Of a stretch of DNA of 64,000 nucleotides, positions 1 to 12,439 are shown in pieces (within the stretch, counting starts at the first letter, position 1; each line of letters begins with the position of its first letter). The translations under genes and the position numbers were made by a program. A model generated the notes under the pieces. That model was not told the origin of the DNA. It was given only the letters and a program-made list of their open reading frames with translations, and did not search any database. Source of the DNA: Bedellia somnulentella (lineage: Eukaryota > Arthropoda > Insecta > Lepidoptera > Bedelliidae); contig OY755170.1 in NCBI GenBank assembly GCA_963576735.1, forward strand, positions 26,706,875-26,770,874. Direction: 5' to 3'.

Positions 1-49
1 TCAATATTTGAGCCTGAATTACAAAATATTCGATTACACAGATAGTAAT

Positions 50-700
50 TCGATAGATTACTTTTTTGATGACAATTTCAATTGACAATGTACCTTTAGT
101 GCAAACTTTCAGTTAAATATCACTTAAAGGTATTTCTATCTAATTTATAGTCAATATATCTTTTAGCTTTAGATGTAATATATAGTTAGAAAAGCTGCAG
201 GGACACGCACAAAGCTATAAAACCTTGTAAATAGTAGTTATATAATTATCTCTTAAAGTAGTATGAAAGTATTAATATTGTACGGATGAAATGCATTTAT
301 TCGATAAAGTACTGATTGAATATAAAACAAGTATTTATAAATATTCAAACATCCATAAATCAATTTCAATATTGATTAAATTTAAATTTGATCTTGAATT
401 TGAAAATATTAAATTCGTAGACTATATTGCGATAAATTGACTTGTTGATGATGATTTCAATCGACCATTAGTGTATACTTTTTACTTTTCTTTCAAATTT
501 ATAGTTGATATATTTTTAGCTTTACGTGTAATGGTAATGATAAATAATATATAGACACGCACAAAGGATTTGAGCCTGTAAATTGTGTTGTAAGTGTATT
601 TATATTTTTTTTTAGCTTTATGTGTAATATATAGGTAATGAGAAATAACTATAGAGACACGCACAAAGGATTAGAGCCTGTAAATTGTTTAGTAGATAGA
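50..700. repeat. Degenerate direct repeats
   Basis: A block of roughly 100 bp recurs near 147-232, 497-590 and 606-695. Each copy carries a 'ttttagcttta' segment followed by 'gacacgcacaaag'. A wider similarity links 60-235 with 440-590. The copies are diverged and contain no open frame. They could be an old satellite or a repeated piece of a mobile element. Confidence 0.55.
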
Positions 701-726
701 TTAGAGCCTGTGATTATGCAAATTAT

Positions 727-782
727 TACTTTAAGAATTAAATACATATGTATGTATACTCGTACATTTAATTCTTAAAGTA
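727..782. repeat. Small perfect hairpin
   Basis: Positions 727-743 and 766-782 are 17-bp perfect inverted repeats around a 22-bp loop. It lies at the edge of the repeat block above and could be a fragment of a small inverted-repeat element. Confidence 0.5.
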
Positions 783-1170
783 GAATGTATGAATATTTTA
801 CAGATGAAAAGTATTAAAAACAACAGGGTTTTTTGTCAAACTCAATTTAAAATGCATTTGTTTGTAACAGTAAAGTTACTCTTAACATGCCTTAATCGTT
901 TTTTAGTTATTTAATGATATCAATTCTCGTCGTTGCAATTTATGGTTACTATGGTATAGGTCCTCTTTAACTTATTATCCAATTAGCCTATACTTGACTT
1001 TATTTCGCAGTCTCGCATGCATAATATAGCAGTTGGTTGTTTGTATTCTTAGTTGTAGATTAATATAAATGTTTAATATTAATTTATTATATAATTTTAA
1101 AAACATAATGATTGCAAGTACCTAATATGTTAAAAATTTTACTTAGATTTAACAAATCTTATTATTGATG

Positions 1171-1413
1171 AAACTTAAATATTACTGTTTTGACGAGCAA
1201 GCTCTGAAATTAATGGCATCTTATCTTAATAGAAGAACTTTAAAGGTTGATACTAATGGAACTCCGTCGGAAAGATCAGAAATAGAGATGGGCGTCCCTT
1301 AAGGTTCTATACTTGGGACATTACTGTTTCTGATTTAGATTAATGATTTACCATTTATGGTACAAAGGTATACTAAGATAGTAATGTTTGCAGATGACAC
1401 ACAAGATTTTTAA
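1171..1413 (+). pseudogene. Dead non-LTR retrotransposon RT fragment
   Basis: One frame reads through a stretch typical of jockey/CR1-type reverse transcriptase. It holds a 'SYLNRR' region, then 'GVP*GSILGTLLF' with a stop in place of the usual glutamine, 'INDLP', and the catalytic 'FADDT' motif. At least two stop codons break it. About 80 residues of the palm survive, and no endonuclease or C-terminal part is visible nearby. Identification rests on motif order; the clade is uncertain. Confidence 0.8.
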
Positions 1414-1858
1414 ACCACAAGGACCAAACGCGCCCATGACCGTATCCGTAAAGCTATAAATCTTCCCTCGTTATTCCCAGGAATAATCGTCTGGTGAGGA
1501 TTTTATTTCCACGTTATGTGTAATGTGTAAGCGAATTATTTTGTGATGGATAATTTAGTTTAATTATGTCAAACTAGCGTTTGGTTTGATCGCATAGAAA
1601 TTCTTTAATAAAGTAATAATATTTGAAACCAAAAACTTGTACAAACCATATTTTGAAAAAACAAAATAATAATAATCATTATTTATTTTCATACTCATTT
1701 ATACAAAAATACATCTTTGCGTTGAACCTTGCACTAGGCATGGCCTGTATCGCAAAGTTCTTATCTTACCTGCTTTATATAAAATGAATAAATTAAACAA
1801 AAAACCAAACAAAGAAAAAAGGGTTAAGAAGAATTAAAAAAATTCATACTAATAATAA

Positions 1859-2600
1859 CAAATAAAAAAAAAAAAAAAAACAAAATATAATAATTGAATA
1901 TAAAGAGCAATAGAATGTAAAGAGCTTTTTGTTGCTTATTCTCTTTACGAACACCTTTCGAAGCAATCGGATTTAACAGTAAGTTTAAACATTTTGACGT
2001 TCAAAAAATGTTAGTTTATAACCTAATTTTGAAACAATAAATTTTTTGACTTTTTTTTTATAATCAGATTTAGTCAGACTAATAATTACAAATAAATAAA
2101 ATATATAATAATGGAATATAAAGAGCAATAGAATGTAAACAGCTTCTTTGTTGCTTCTTCTCTTTACGAACACCTTTAGAAGCAATCGGATTTAACAATG
2201 TTAGTTTATAAAAAAAATGGTTCATAACTTAATTTTGAAACAATAAATTTTTTGACTTTTTTTATAATCATAACATAAATGTTTGAAAACAACGGATTTA
2301 TCAGTAAATTCAAATTTTTTGACGTTAAAAAATGTAAGATTTAACTTAATTTTGAAAAATAACCTTTTTGACTATTTTTGATGACTTTATTTATATTTTA
2401 ACATAAATATTTCAAAAGCAACGATTGTGATATCACCCAGACCCCAAGAATAATCAGTAAATTAAAAAAAAAATACGTTTAGAAAATGATAGTTTTTAAC
2501 TAAATTTTCAAAAATAAACTATATGACTTCTTTTTACTTTATTATTATTATAACATAGATATTTCAAAGCCACGATTTCGAAGTCACCCAGATGACATCC
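1859..2600. repeat. Degenerate tandem repeat block
   Basis: The segment at 1897-2080 is repeated at about 2112-2270 (shift near 215 bp). It includes 'aaagagcaatagaatgtaaa', the 'ctctttacgaacacc' motif and an 'attttgaaacaataaattttt' segment. Shorter related pieces follow to about 2560, each with 'caacgatt' or 'ccacgatt' followed by 'tcacccag'. A run of about 18 A begins near 1863. No coding potential is seen. Confidence 0.6.
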
Positions 2601-3981
2601 ATAAATATCTACATTTTCTGGCATTTCTCTCACAGCAACTAGTACTCTGACTGTGATACAGATAAAAAAATTCGGTGCTGCCATACGGCACTTTAAAAAA
2701 CTTAGGAACCGTACCTCGCAAAACTTTAATTAAATATAAAATTAGAGTTAAATTCCTTCTAACCTGCAATGAATTACCACCAATTCATAAATTAACTTTC
2801 ACTCTAATAATTTTCTTATATCATAAATGAAATAATGACAGAAAAAAGATCCAGTAACTACATACACAACTGCTTTACTGCGTGGTATTTAATACCTTTT
2901 AGCTAAAAAATATTAAATATCTAATTCAGTTCAAACTTGAGAGGCTTAAATCACTTTTGTGGTAGAATTTATTGTTCTTTTCTGATCTCTGAAAGCCTGA
3001 ACTACATTTTTAGACACGTGTCTTTGTTTGTGATCCAGTCTATATTTCCCGTTTACATCTTGTAAGGATCAGGCTTTATCTTTATTAAGTTGAGTGATTA
3101 TTATTATGTTACTGAATACAAGATTTAATAAAAGTACACAATAAAATACTTAAAATTTTGTAAACCTAAATCATGCACTTTTAAATTGATTTATTATATG
3201 ATTGACTGACGTTTACGATGTATTTGTAATTTTAAGTAGACAGTTTTCGTTAGACATTCTGCGAATAGTAAGATTATTTATTATTATTATTATTTATAAA
3301 TTATTAACCTACATATAAATATAGACAATGATTCATATAGTGCATTGTATAAAATGAAGTGGTGAGAAATTACGGATATAATAGCTAATAATATAGTTTT
3401 AATAATCTCGTAATAATATCTAGAAAATAATGTAGTCGGTAAAAACGGAGAAAATTCTAAATTGACCGCAAAAATTATGAGATAGGTAGTTTGATTTTTA
3501 AACTTTTTGGTATATTAAACATATTTTAGTCTATTCGCCATAAAGCATTGCAGAAAAAATAATACTTAACTATAATCACTATATTGTATCTGTGTAAAAA
3601 TAATATGTATTGATAAATATATACTATAGGTATTATAATATGTAAATACTTCATCAATTGCTTTTAGATTGCAGTTCAGTCTTCCGAATTTATCAAATAA
3701 AATAAAATAGGTATCAGTATCAGGATCAGTCTCACATAAACGCGGTACAGAGTTATTAGCCCTGGCTCTTTTTTCGTTTTAGTAGTAGAGTTATTTTTAT
3801 ATGATCGTATGTCTGTTTGTCCGTGCAACTAGTATAACAAAAACTCAGAACAAGAATAATAAATTTCATACATGCCCTTTTATTGTTCAAACCTCGTACG
3901 CCTGTTCTTTTGACTACATATTTTATTTGATCTAAATGTATCTTCTCTAGTTGTCGTCTAATAACAACATTATCCACACTG

Positions 3982-3984
<3 letters not shown>
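2601..3984. other. AT-rich, no gene seen
   Basis: Only short open frames without recognisable domains occur here. No repeat family found elsewhere in the window is visible. Confidence 0.5.

Positions 3985-4018
<34 letters not shown>
3985..4018. repeat. (TA)n microsatellite
   Basis: An uninterrupted TA run of about 34 bases lies just 5' of a SINE copy. Confidence 0.95.
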
Positions 4019-4022
<4 letters not shown>

Positions 4023-4031
4023 CCAGTGCAG

Positions 4032-4277
4032 TTGCTGTGTAGTGTCGGCTTAGAGTAGCACTACCCCATTTCTTCCGGTGGGTGAACGTAAGAGGCGACT
4101 AACGGTTTTGGGGCTTTTGAGGGATTTTTGGGCGATCCGGTTGGAGACCCATCACCAACAACCTTTATTTCACTATCTTTTCCCGACGCAACTTCCAGAG
4201 TGGCTGAGGAACTTCAAGTTCCTTTGCTCTGGCTAACCCTTCTAGGGATTTATAGCCGTGAGTATATGTATGTATGT
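4032..4277 (+). mobile_element. SINE-like family A, full length
   Basis: A copy of the commonest short repeat in the window. It starts 'ttgctgtgtagtgtcgg', contains 'ggttggagacccatcacc' and 'agtggctgagga', and ends 'gccgtgagtatatgtatg' with a GTAT-rich tail. Full-length copies are 247-248 bp. Any reading frame through it is incidental. No clear target duplication is seen here, perhaps because it sits beside a TA run. Confidence 0.85.
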
Positions 4278-5394
4278 ATTTATATTGTATTTGAAATATA
4301 TATAATATATATAAAGAAAGAAAGAGACATTTATTCGCGTCAATTTTACAAATACAACTATACGTACAATTTGCTCCATCATCCATCTTCTCTATGTATT
4401 CCCTTTTCAATATTTAATAAATTTTCACCTTTCAAGACACACGTTGTGTCTCACCCGATCAAAAAGCCTAACTTTTTTCGATACTTTCATCACAATTTTC
4501 ATTACTAATTATACAAATATTTCACTTTGCTCATTCTTATTATTAATTTTAATAATGAATCCTGACATATTTTTTCGCTCTTAAAAACCATGGTTTTCAT
4601 TTATTCCCCATTCAACCTCATTCCCTTTCTTTTAAAGAACGCAAATGCATCAGCTTTTGTAACTCTTCCGCCGATAATTATAAATATAAAAAAAAACTAA
4701 GAATGAATATAAGAAAATATTCTTTTATTAATAAAAAAATTATATGTACATAATAATATATGTATATAAATATATGTATGTAATGTATATATATAATTAT
4801 AATATAAATATAATAATAGCATAAATTCAGTACACATTTAAATAAAATTCGAACGGTTGTGAAAATTTAGGATCAATTGTAATACAATTGGAAAGTAGAG
4901 TTGTGTAGATCCGGATGTAGTCGTATCCGCGAAATGGTATTATTTATTTAAAGTATGAGCAGAATTTATTTGCCTCCCATAGATTAACCTAAAAATAATA
5001 TATATATATAAGTACAATCCGACTCCGTACGTCACCACTCCAAAGGCTGGGATCCTAGGAAACATCATTTGAATCAGACTTGCGGTGCGAACCTGAATCA
5101 CCCATTCTGATATAGAATATAATAAAAACTAGTTAAACCTAGAAAAAAAATACTAACTGTTAGAAAATTGCATCAAATTAATAGTTAGGGTATGACGTAA
5201 ACAAATTGAATAAAATTATGAAGCTTGTCTAGAGATATTAAGTAACATAATTCTAAACTAGAAATATATTATTGACTACATAAATATAGATAAAACAAAA
5301 TTAATTAAGTATCAGATTTTTGTATAAAACTCCAAAAAACTTCAATTTAAATAAATTAGGATAAAAGGGTAAACTGATAGTTAAAACAACCGAG
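4278..5394. other. AT-rich, no gene seen
   Basis: Low-complexity AT sequence with TA-rich runs near 4740-4810. No coding or repeat family is recognised. Confidence 0.5.
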
Positions 5395-5720
5395 ATAGCT
5401 CAGGTCAGAGGGGGAATATGCGCTTATTATTGAGAGACGTCGTCGGTTAGTCAGGATTACACCAATATGGGACTTTTTTAGTCATATTTGTGGTTAATTT
5501 ACCATGGCTTTTAACAGTGGAAAACATCATGAGGAAACTCACATGGCTTAGTTGCAATTAGTCCAGTGACAGTGTTATCTTTCAAAACGGCGATATGCCT
5601 GCCCTTATAGTACACTTTCTCGGCAACCGTGCGTACTCTGGATACCAGGTGACAATAATGTTAAAAAGTATTCATATCTTTGCCATGTTTTCTAGGATTT
5701 ACGGCATAAGCGTTTGACTT
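5395..5720 (+). mobile_element. tRNA-derived SINE family C, diverged
   Basis: It begins with a tRNA-like head ('gatagctcag') and continues through 'tggttaatttaccatgg', 'aaacatcatgaggaaactcacatgg', 'aaaacggcgat.tgcctgccc' and a final 'acggcataagcgtttgac'. The order matches the full-length family members at 15154-15528 and 16661-17024. Divergence is high and no target duplication is seen. Confidence 0.7.
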
Positions 5721-7020
5721 TAAATCAATCCCAAATATATATTTTTAAATATAGGTTTTATTTTAATACTGGGCTCAGAAAACCCTGACAAACTAGCAAA
5801 GAAATAAACATAGTTACAAGAAAAAAAATATTAGGACTTCATAAATGTATATAATTAAATTAACCCGCGGAATCGTTTGTATAAAGATGTATGAGTAGCT
5901 CTAGCAGTAGGTTATAAGGAAAACTTTTATTAAAGAAGTTAGGGAAATTTATAAATAGAAATTTATATTTAATAAATAAAATTTGTAAATAATATTATGT
6001 CCCAATTGATATGTGAATATGATACGAGTAATAATTAATCTAAATGATAACAATGTAAGATTGCTTAACTTAGATTGTTAACAAGCGCGATCAATCCAGG
6101 CGTGCCCGATAATATGTTATTTTAGATACATAATATGATGATATTATAAGCACGTGCAGCAGCATATATAAGGTCGTGTAGTATACGTATAGTAATTATT
6201 CATAATCATGTAGAAGTGATATCGTAACCTGAATATAATAAATAAACCAGTACTGTGAAGCTGGAACTCTTATTAATTTACAACGACATAGTTCGCTATA
6301 TATTTAATAGTAATTAATGAATTTTAAGGAAAACGGAGCTTAATTTTTAATTATCCATAGAAAATATAAAAAAGTAGTTAAACAAGTTCACATTTTGAGT
6401 GAGATAGTCAAAGTGCTAAGAACAATAGATTCGTAATAAGAATAAACATAGAAAGTATTAATACTGATATAATATAAAATTTTGTGTAGTAGAAGTTTAA
6501 TTAAATAAGGTTATTAAAAACCACGTAGGATAAAAAAATTGTGACACTAATATGGAATATGCGCAAAACTCCAAAATGGTACATTATTTTATTTTGTATG
6601 TATTATTGTTACCATATTTTCATAATATATTTTAATATTCCCCTTTTAATCATTAAAAAAATATCAATTTCTTTATGCGCAATTTTTCAAAACGCTTTGA
6701 ATTTGTAGATGAAACGTAAAGTCACTTTTGACAATATCATCTCCATATTTAAAACAAGCTTTTTTATGCCCTAACATCGTGGTTATTGACTTTTATTATT
6801 TTCAAACTGCCTTTATATTATCGACTCACTTCATCTTGTTTTTTACCTAATAAATGACCTCTAATTTAAAGAATTTTAGTCGTTAATTTTATTTCAGTAC
6901 CATAATAGAAAATAAAATTGATATTTTACATAGGTTTTTTTTTCTACTATGATAAAGAATAAAAAACGTGCTAATTCCGTATTAGATCATAGAATAGGGT
7001 TATATAGCATATTTAAGCTA
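5721..7020. other. AT-rich, possible LTR-like promoter and poly(A) pair
   Basis: No gene is visible. Around 6160-6250 a 'tatataag' box is followed about 75 bases later by 'aataaa', a spacing seen in LTR U3-R-U5 regions. No terminal repeats or target duplication could be confirmed, so this is only a hint. Confidence 0.3.
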
Positions 7021-7028
7021 GTATAATA

Positions 7029-7148
7029 ACCTTTATTTCACTATCTTTTTCCCACGCAACATCCAAAAGTGGCTGAGGAATTTCTAATTCCCTAGCTCTG
7101 GCTATCCCTTCATGGGATTTATAGCCGTGAGTATATGTATGTATGTAT
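7029..7148 (+). mobile_element. SINE family A, 5'-truncated
   Basis: Only the 3' half is present, starting at 'acctttatttcac' and ending in the GTAT tail. 'gtataata' occurs at 7021-7028 and again at 7149-7156, a plausible 8-bp target duplication. A 5' truncation with flanking duplication is what target-primed reverse transcription leaves. Confidence 0.8.
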
Positions 7149-7250
7149 GTATAATAAAGAGTATGTTTTACGTATTTGGCGCTCAAAGGTATCATTGTCA
7201 AATGTTATTCGTAATAATACCACTGGTCTCAGTTGCTGAAATATCCTTTA

Positions 7251-7310
7251 ATAACCGACTTCAAAAAAAGAAGTGTTCTTAATTCGACCGTGTATATTTT
7301 TTTAAGAATT
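7251..7310 (+). repeat. Fragment of repeat family F
   Basis: 'ccgacttcaaaaaaag' followed by 'ttcgaccg' matches the left end of the longer family members at 24315 and 52301. Confidence 0.6.
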
Positions 7311-7938
7311 ATTTATGATTTAAATAGAAAATGGAATCTCATTTATGTCTTTACTTCTATTTTATTGTGTGTCATCCATAATTTATTTATCTCTCTAAAC
7401 ACCTGATCTTTTACAAAAGTACAACTTTTTAGCTAGTAAGATTTATTGGTACATAATTTGCTCGTATTTTTGGAAATAGAATGTATATATTTGTTCAATA
7501 ATTTAAGATAAAGTTTAAACGAAATTGAAACTGTAATTGAAAATGAATTTTATTATTTTTTACAGTCTATTTTTGATATTTATGTAAATTTCTTTATCGT
7601 TAATAATCATTTTCCTTCGTGTTCAAAAGATCTATTGATTCATAGTTTTTTTAGTTTTAGCAATATAAATAATTAGTATGTCTGATTTTACTGATTACGT
7701 TATTATGCTCTTTACTGTTAAATACAATATAATCATTGATCAGCTCAAAAATTAACCTTCTGTTAGAAAACATCTACCCAATGCCTTTTAATGCTAAATT
7801 TAATTCATATATAACTTAATAGCAAAAGTCACAAGTTTGTCACGTTGCAGCATGTTTAAATTCAATATAATTATTTAAAAGCTTAATCTCATACGACGGC
7901 TAAATTTATTTTACATAATACTCAATTCATTCTAAGAG
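7311..7938. other. AT-rich, no gene seen
   Basis: No coding frame or repeat family recognised. Confidence 0.5.
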
Positions 7939-9006
7939 ACGAATACTGAAACGACAGTCAAATCGATCAGTTAGTTGAGGAGTATTCAAATTTGAGCAGC
8001 TGTTAAATTTAAGTGATATACACAAAAGTCTTTTAACCAATTTGACACCATGATCAGCTGAGAAGCCGTTAACTAAAGATCAATTCTGTTTTCATTTACA
8101 AAATATAATAACTTATGTTGTTTATCCGTTATACGCAAAATTTATTCAATATATTTTTTTGTGTTATGCTGAAATATTAAGTTTATCATAAAAATCAAGT
8201 TAAATTAATCATAAACACAAATATTATTAAATAAACATACATTAATGTACTTCATTTGTCACCTAGTTTTGTACTAAACAACATTTTTAACGTACTTTTT
8301 TTCAATTGTTTGTCGTAGAATGAAACGTTACATAGTGAAAAAATAAAAACATTGCCTTTTGCGGTTTTTATAGTTTATAATAATTTTTCAACATTGAATG
8401 TTCAATTAGTGTCTGTTAATCATCTCAAAATTATATGATGAAATTATATGGAATATGTCTCCTACTACTCTTTGGTAACTGCCAGTAGCATAATAACGCA
8501 GGGTTATCAATATTTGGTCCACAGGCTGTATGGCTCTATTACGCCTTGTTACAGGTTGGATTGTATGTCCAAAGACAGACTCCAGGTATGACACTGTATC
8601 TTTCGACAATCGAAACCGCACACGGAAATCTGCTTCGTTATAATACTCGAAAGCATTTAACTTACATTAGGCCTTTCGTCATCTGAAAAAGAGGATATTG
8701 ATGATAAGGACATTTTTCACTTTACTTCACTGATATTTATTACGATTTAAAAGACCTCGCGACCACTCTCAATTGTAACACCTACTCAACTCGATTTGAC
8801 AGCTGGTTTGACAGATAAATCGCGTTAATTTGCGTTTGGGTATGCGAATTTTTCGCTGATTGATGTTTAACTACCACTTATTTTAAGTTCCACTTAAGTT
8901 TAACAGAAGCTTTTTAACTCACATTTGAGTATACGAATTTTGAGTTTAACGGCGTCTCAATAGTTTAAGATGCCATTAAATATTTAAATGACGTTTGAGT
9001 ATTCGG
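7939..9006. mobile_element. Decayed PIF/Harbinger-type element
   Basis: A transposase remnant lies between imperfect 17-bp inverted repeats at 7939-7955 ('acgaatactgaaacgac') and 8990-9006. Related motifs ('gagtattcaaatttgag' near 7980, 'gagtatacgaattttgag' near 8926) look like subterminal repeats. A three-base target duplication could not be fixed. The link to Harbinger comes from the transposase fragment. Confidence 0.6.
8406..8713 (-). pseudogene. HARBI1-like transposase N-terminal remnant
   Basis: Read on the minus strand, a start at 8713 gives a serine-rich leader ending 'SDDERPN'. After a one-base frame change come 'FEYYNEADFRVRFRLSK', then 'AIQPVDQILITLRYYATGS' and 'YQRVVGDIF'. This is the N-terminal region of the HARBI1/PIF nuclease family, upstream of its DDE core. 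The catalytic domain is missing and similarity ends near 8440. It is non-functional. Confidence 0.8.
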
Positions 9007-9706
9007 CTGTAAAAGTGTTCAGCATTTTGTAGCATTCAATGATGTTTTATAAAAAATATATTATTGTTAACATTACTTTGCATATAAGAACAATTATATA
9101 ATTTGCACCGAAAAACTAGTTTTATTGGACAATACCAACCAAACCACATACGACAAGCTAGCAGTTACCCAAATAAAATCCCACAATTGAAATAAAGTAA
9201 AAAGTACTTATGCAAATCAGATGTGAATTAAGACTGCAGTTAGTTGTATAGAAAGGCAGGCGCATCGGACGGTGTAACCACTAACCACAATTCTGCCCAG
9301 CTGTCGATCGATAGTCTCTGCCAGCCCGGATGAGGCCTAATGACGTAAGTATGAGTAAGTATGGATGTAAAATACAATTCTTCATAAAAATAGTCAAATA
9401 CCATAAGTTTTGATCAAATCGTACTCCACGTTCAGAAGGTGTTTACGGTTGAAAGTTTTGACCATGCTATACTAAGGAGAAGGAAAATTGGCAAAATTAG
9501 ATTCTCGTTCAGAATGTCTACTACTTTTCAATCTGCAAACGATAATAGCATTCGTACCTTTTCTAACTGCTTGTAGAATATATCCGTGTCCCTTTCGACG
9601 CTTCGAAAGTCAAAGGAAGTTTATAGCTGCAGCATACAATAATATTAATTTTGGCGCTTACCTTTTGCATGACTTTTTTGCATGTGAGTCTTTTGTAAGA
9701 TAGAGA
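9007..9706. other. No gene recognised
   Basis: A 71-codon frame at 9488-9703 directly precedes a non-LTR remnant, but it shows no motif I recognise. Confidence 0.4.
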
Positions 9707-10318
9707 ATGAGGGTGAATGTAGATGAAACCGAAACGATGGTTTTTGAGAGACAGGAAGATGTGGCAGATTACGTATTTGCAATTGATGGTAAGAGTGTGG
9801 AACAGGTGAAGGAATTTGGTATAACTGAAGGGTAATGCAGTTTATGGAGCACTGAATAGTTTAATTTCTAGTCAATCGATGTCAGTAAAGGCCCGAATGG
9901 CTGTGCATGATGCTGTTCTAGTTCCGACGCTTACGTTTGGAAGTGAATGTTGGGTATGGCAGAAGAAACATAAGAGTAGAGTGAATGCATTAGAGATGAG
10001 GCGAGGTCACAAAAATTTGTGTTATTCGTGAAAGGTGTGGTGTGAAATATGATATTGTAAAAAAGATGGAAAAAGGAATGTGGAGATGGTTTGGGCACAT
10101 AGAGAGGATGGATGATAGGAAATTGGTAAAAGGGATCTATATAGCTAATGTAGAAGGTAATGTTAGTAGAGGACGTCCTCAGAGGTCATATTTGGTAGTA
10201 TGAAGACTAAAACAGCATGTGTGAAAATATTGATGGATGTAAACGAAGCTTGAGAGGTTGCCCAGGATCGTATGAAGTGGCGATCGAAGTTTTCTACCTA
10301 CCCCAATGGGAACTAATG
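9707..10318 (+). pseudogene. Non-LTR retrotransposon RT C-terminal remnant
   Basis: Successive frames give 'MRVNVDETETMVFER' and 'VEQVKEFG', then 'LVPTLTFGSECWVWQKKHK' with 'NALEMRRG', 'GMWRWFGHIERMDDRKL' and 'GNVSRGRPQRS'. The end near 10300 is tyrosine-proline rich. This order is the post-palm end of a widespread insect non-LTR reverse transcriptase. Several frameshifts and a stop after 'QRSYLV' show it is dead. Upstream catalytic motifs are absent, consistent with 5' truncation. Confidence 0.82.
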
Positions 10319-10599
10319 GTGTGATTATATATTATGTTATGTGGTTTATGAAACTAAGGACAATTACGAAGGTATCGTTGGATTTGTACAATATTGTAAA
10401 AAATACAAAACACGAGTATTCGTTTCTTGCAACCGTATAAGAAATAAATTTTATTAGGGGTTAGGAGACACGTATACCTTTTATCGTTCTCGATGTGAAG
10501 AGCAGACCTCCTGAAACCATTAAATGTACTTTGGTGATGATGAGAACGACGCCGTCAATGCCACTGCTGATGATGAAGGTGAGCAACAAATTGTCTGAA

Positions 10600-10705
10600 C
10601 TCAATTCAAACGTACACGCCATCTATCGCTGAAGGGGTTGGCAGAGGTACTAATACTTCTGAACATCACGATGTTTCTTCTCACCGTTGACAAACATGAT
10701 AAATT
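10600..10705 (-). mobile_element. SINE family C fragment
   Basis: 'gaaggggttggcagaggta' and 'gatgttt.ttctcaccgttgac' match the 3' part and middle of family C with an internal deletion. It is followed by an (AAT)n run at about 10704-10722. Confidence 0.7.
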
Positions 10706-11040
10706 AATAATAATAATAATAATAAAAGCATTTATTTGTCTCTTTTACACACATGACATGAAATGTAATAACGACAATGAATATTTACATAAGACAAAAA
10801 GGTTCGGAGCTCGGTCTATCCACAGCAAGTAGATAGCTTCGATTTTCAGCTCCGACCTACTATATACTAAAAAAAAACTTAAATCTAACTTATAACTAGC
10901 ACACATAAAATATGTGTAAAAACACATTGTATAAACAAGTTAAATATTCATATCTAAAATTTGCTTTAATAAATTAATTTAAAATTTAAAATTTTAAATT
11001 AATTTAAAATTTAACTATTTTGCTTTAAATATTGTTATTA

Positions 11041-11244
11041 ATATCTATTTTATTTCCTCTTAAAATTGTATGTATTTGAGTTACTTGCTATAAAAAAAAA
11101 CATGTGTTGAAAATCAAATGTAACGTAAAAACAAGATTATTGTTAGATATGTTTTCTGTACACCTGTGAACATCTGTCATTGGCCTTACTTGATTTCTAT
11201 TATTAACTGTGTATTATTACTTATGTCGCTGTTGATGTTCCTAA

Positions 11245-11275
<31 letters not shown>
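11041..11275 (+). mobile_element. Retroelement 3' end with (AAAT)n tail
   Basis: About 225 bp ending in repeated 'aaat' recur in the tandem array at 48690-48870, 53925-54170 and 61795-62045. Shared marks are 'cctcttaaaattgtatgta', 'gattattgttagata' and 'ttgatgttcctaataaaaa'. A (AAAT)n tail suggests the 3' UTR of a non-LTR element. No protein-coding part is attached. Confidence 0.6.
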
Positions 11276-11637
11276 ATAACAAAAGCATAACAGCTAGCAA
11301 ATATGAACAGTTTTACTTTAATTCAATAAAGGGTATAAATCAAACGAATGAGCATAGTATACATATTTACAATCAGCAATTAAAAATAAAATATGAAATG
11401 TGAAATATGAGGGAGAACTTCTATAAATAGAATAATATTTATATATAATATATATATAGATATTATATACATAAGTATGAAAAATAATATATAAACTAAT
11501 TAATAACCTCATACAAGAAAATACTTACATAAAGTGCGTAGAATATGATATGATACTTACTTAAGATATACAGCAGAACTTAATGTAATTATTTATAATA
11601 AATAACAGGAAGTTAAAAAAATAAATAAAATAGTGTA

Positions 11638-12138
11638 TTAGGGAGAAACACAACCATACATAATTCCTAATTCTTTTTTTTGCGAGACAATGAGCCATCT
11701 CCGCAACTTGTTTTTAAAAGTATGAATTGTTTGGGCGTCTCTTACTGGCGGTGGTATGTCGTTCCAACACTTGGATGCTGCCAGTTTAAAGCAGCCCTTT
11801 GTCTTGGTAAGGTTGTGTTTCGGTAGTAGCATATTGTTATGACGCTGTCGATTGGAAAATATAAGTTTATTATATAAATATTTCGGCATTTCTCTTTTAA
11901 TAATATTATATATACAACAAGAGAGCCTGAGTTTTCTTGTGTATTTCATATTTAGAATGTCTTTCTCTATTAAATAAGGTGTTATATGTTTCCTTCTAGG
12001 TATATTATAGCAATAACGCATACAAGCATTTTGCACGCGTTGTATTTGCTTCTCGGTTTTTTTCTGTAAACACGGGCCATATACGGTATCACAGTAGCCT
12101 AGCTGCGACAACACTAAACTTTCACATAATCTCAACAT
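11638..12138 (-). pseudogene. CR1/jockey-type RT C-terminal domain
   Basis: An open minus-strand frame of 166 codons contains 'SQLGYCDTVYGPCL', 'IQRVQNACMRYCYNIPR' and 'CWNDIPPPVRDAQTIHTFK'. These are the conserved post-palm motifs of jockey/CR1-type reverse transcriptases, normally the last 150-200 residues of a protein near 900. The palm and endonuclease are absent, so it is a 5'-truncated copy, although this part has no stop. Its 5' edge abuts a SINE family C head at 12139, which suggests a chimeric insertion. Confidence 0.85.
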
Positions 12139-12238
12139 ATGACTTTAGAAAAGACAAATTGGTCCAGGCCTAACCCAGGAATTAAACCCTGATCGTCAGC
12201 AAGATAAGCGGTATTCTACCCACTGAGCTATCATATTG
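12139..12238 (-). mobile_element. SINE family C, tRNA-like head
   Basis: On the minus strand it reads 'gatagctcagtgggtagaa' (A-box-like), then a B-box-like region and 'cctgggttaggcctggacc', ending at 'tctaaagtcatatg' where the non-LTR fragment begins. Confidence 0.75.
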
Positions 12239-12439
12239 ATTATGGGATCGGTTCTATAGTCAAGATGACACTACACGAGGGTATGCCCATGCTCTCTCTT
12301 TCATAACCAATTTAAAAGTTACAAACTAACTAATAACTATTATTGACGAATCCTGACATTTTTGTGGGTTTCATATTAGACAACTATACAGTATACAGTT
12401 CTGGGTATGGTGGGGTATAACAGGTTGGAAGTAAGGAGA

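Noticed and set aside
4128..4508. 126-codon plus-strand frame
   Set aside because: Runs through a SINE and AT-rich DNA; no domain and poor composition.
6074..6283. Solo LTR with TATA and AATAAA
   Set aside because: No matching ends or target duplication could be found.
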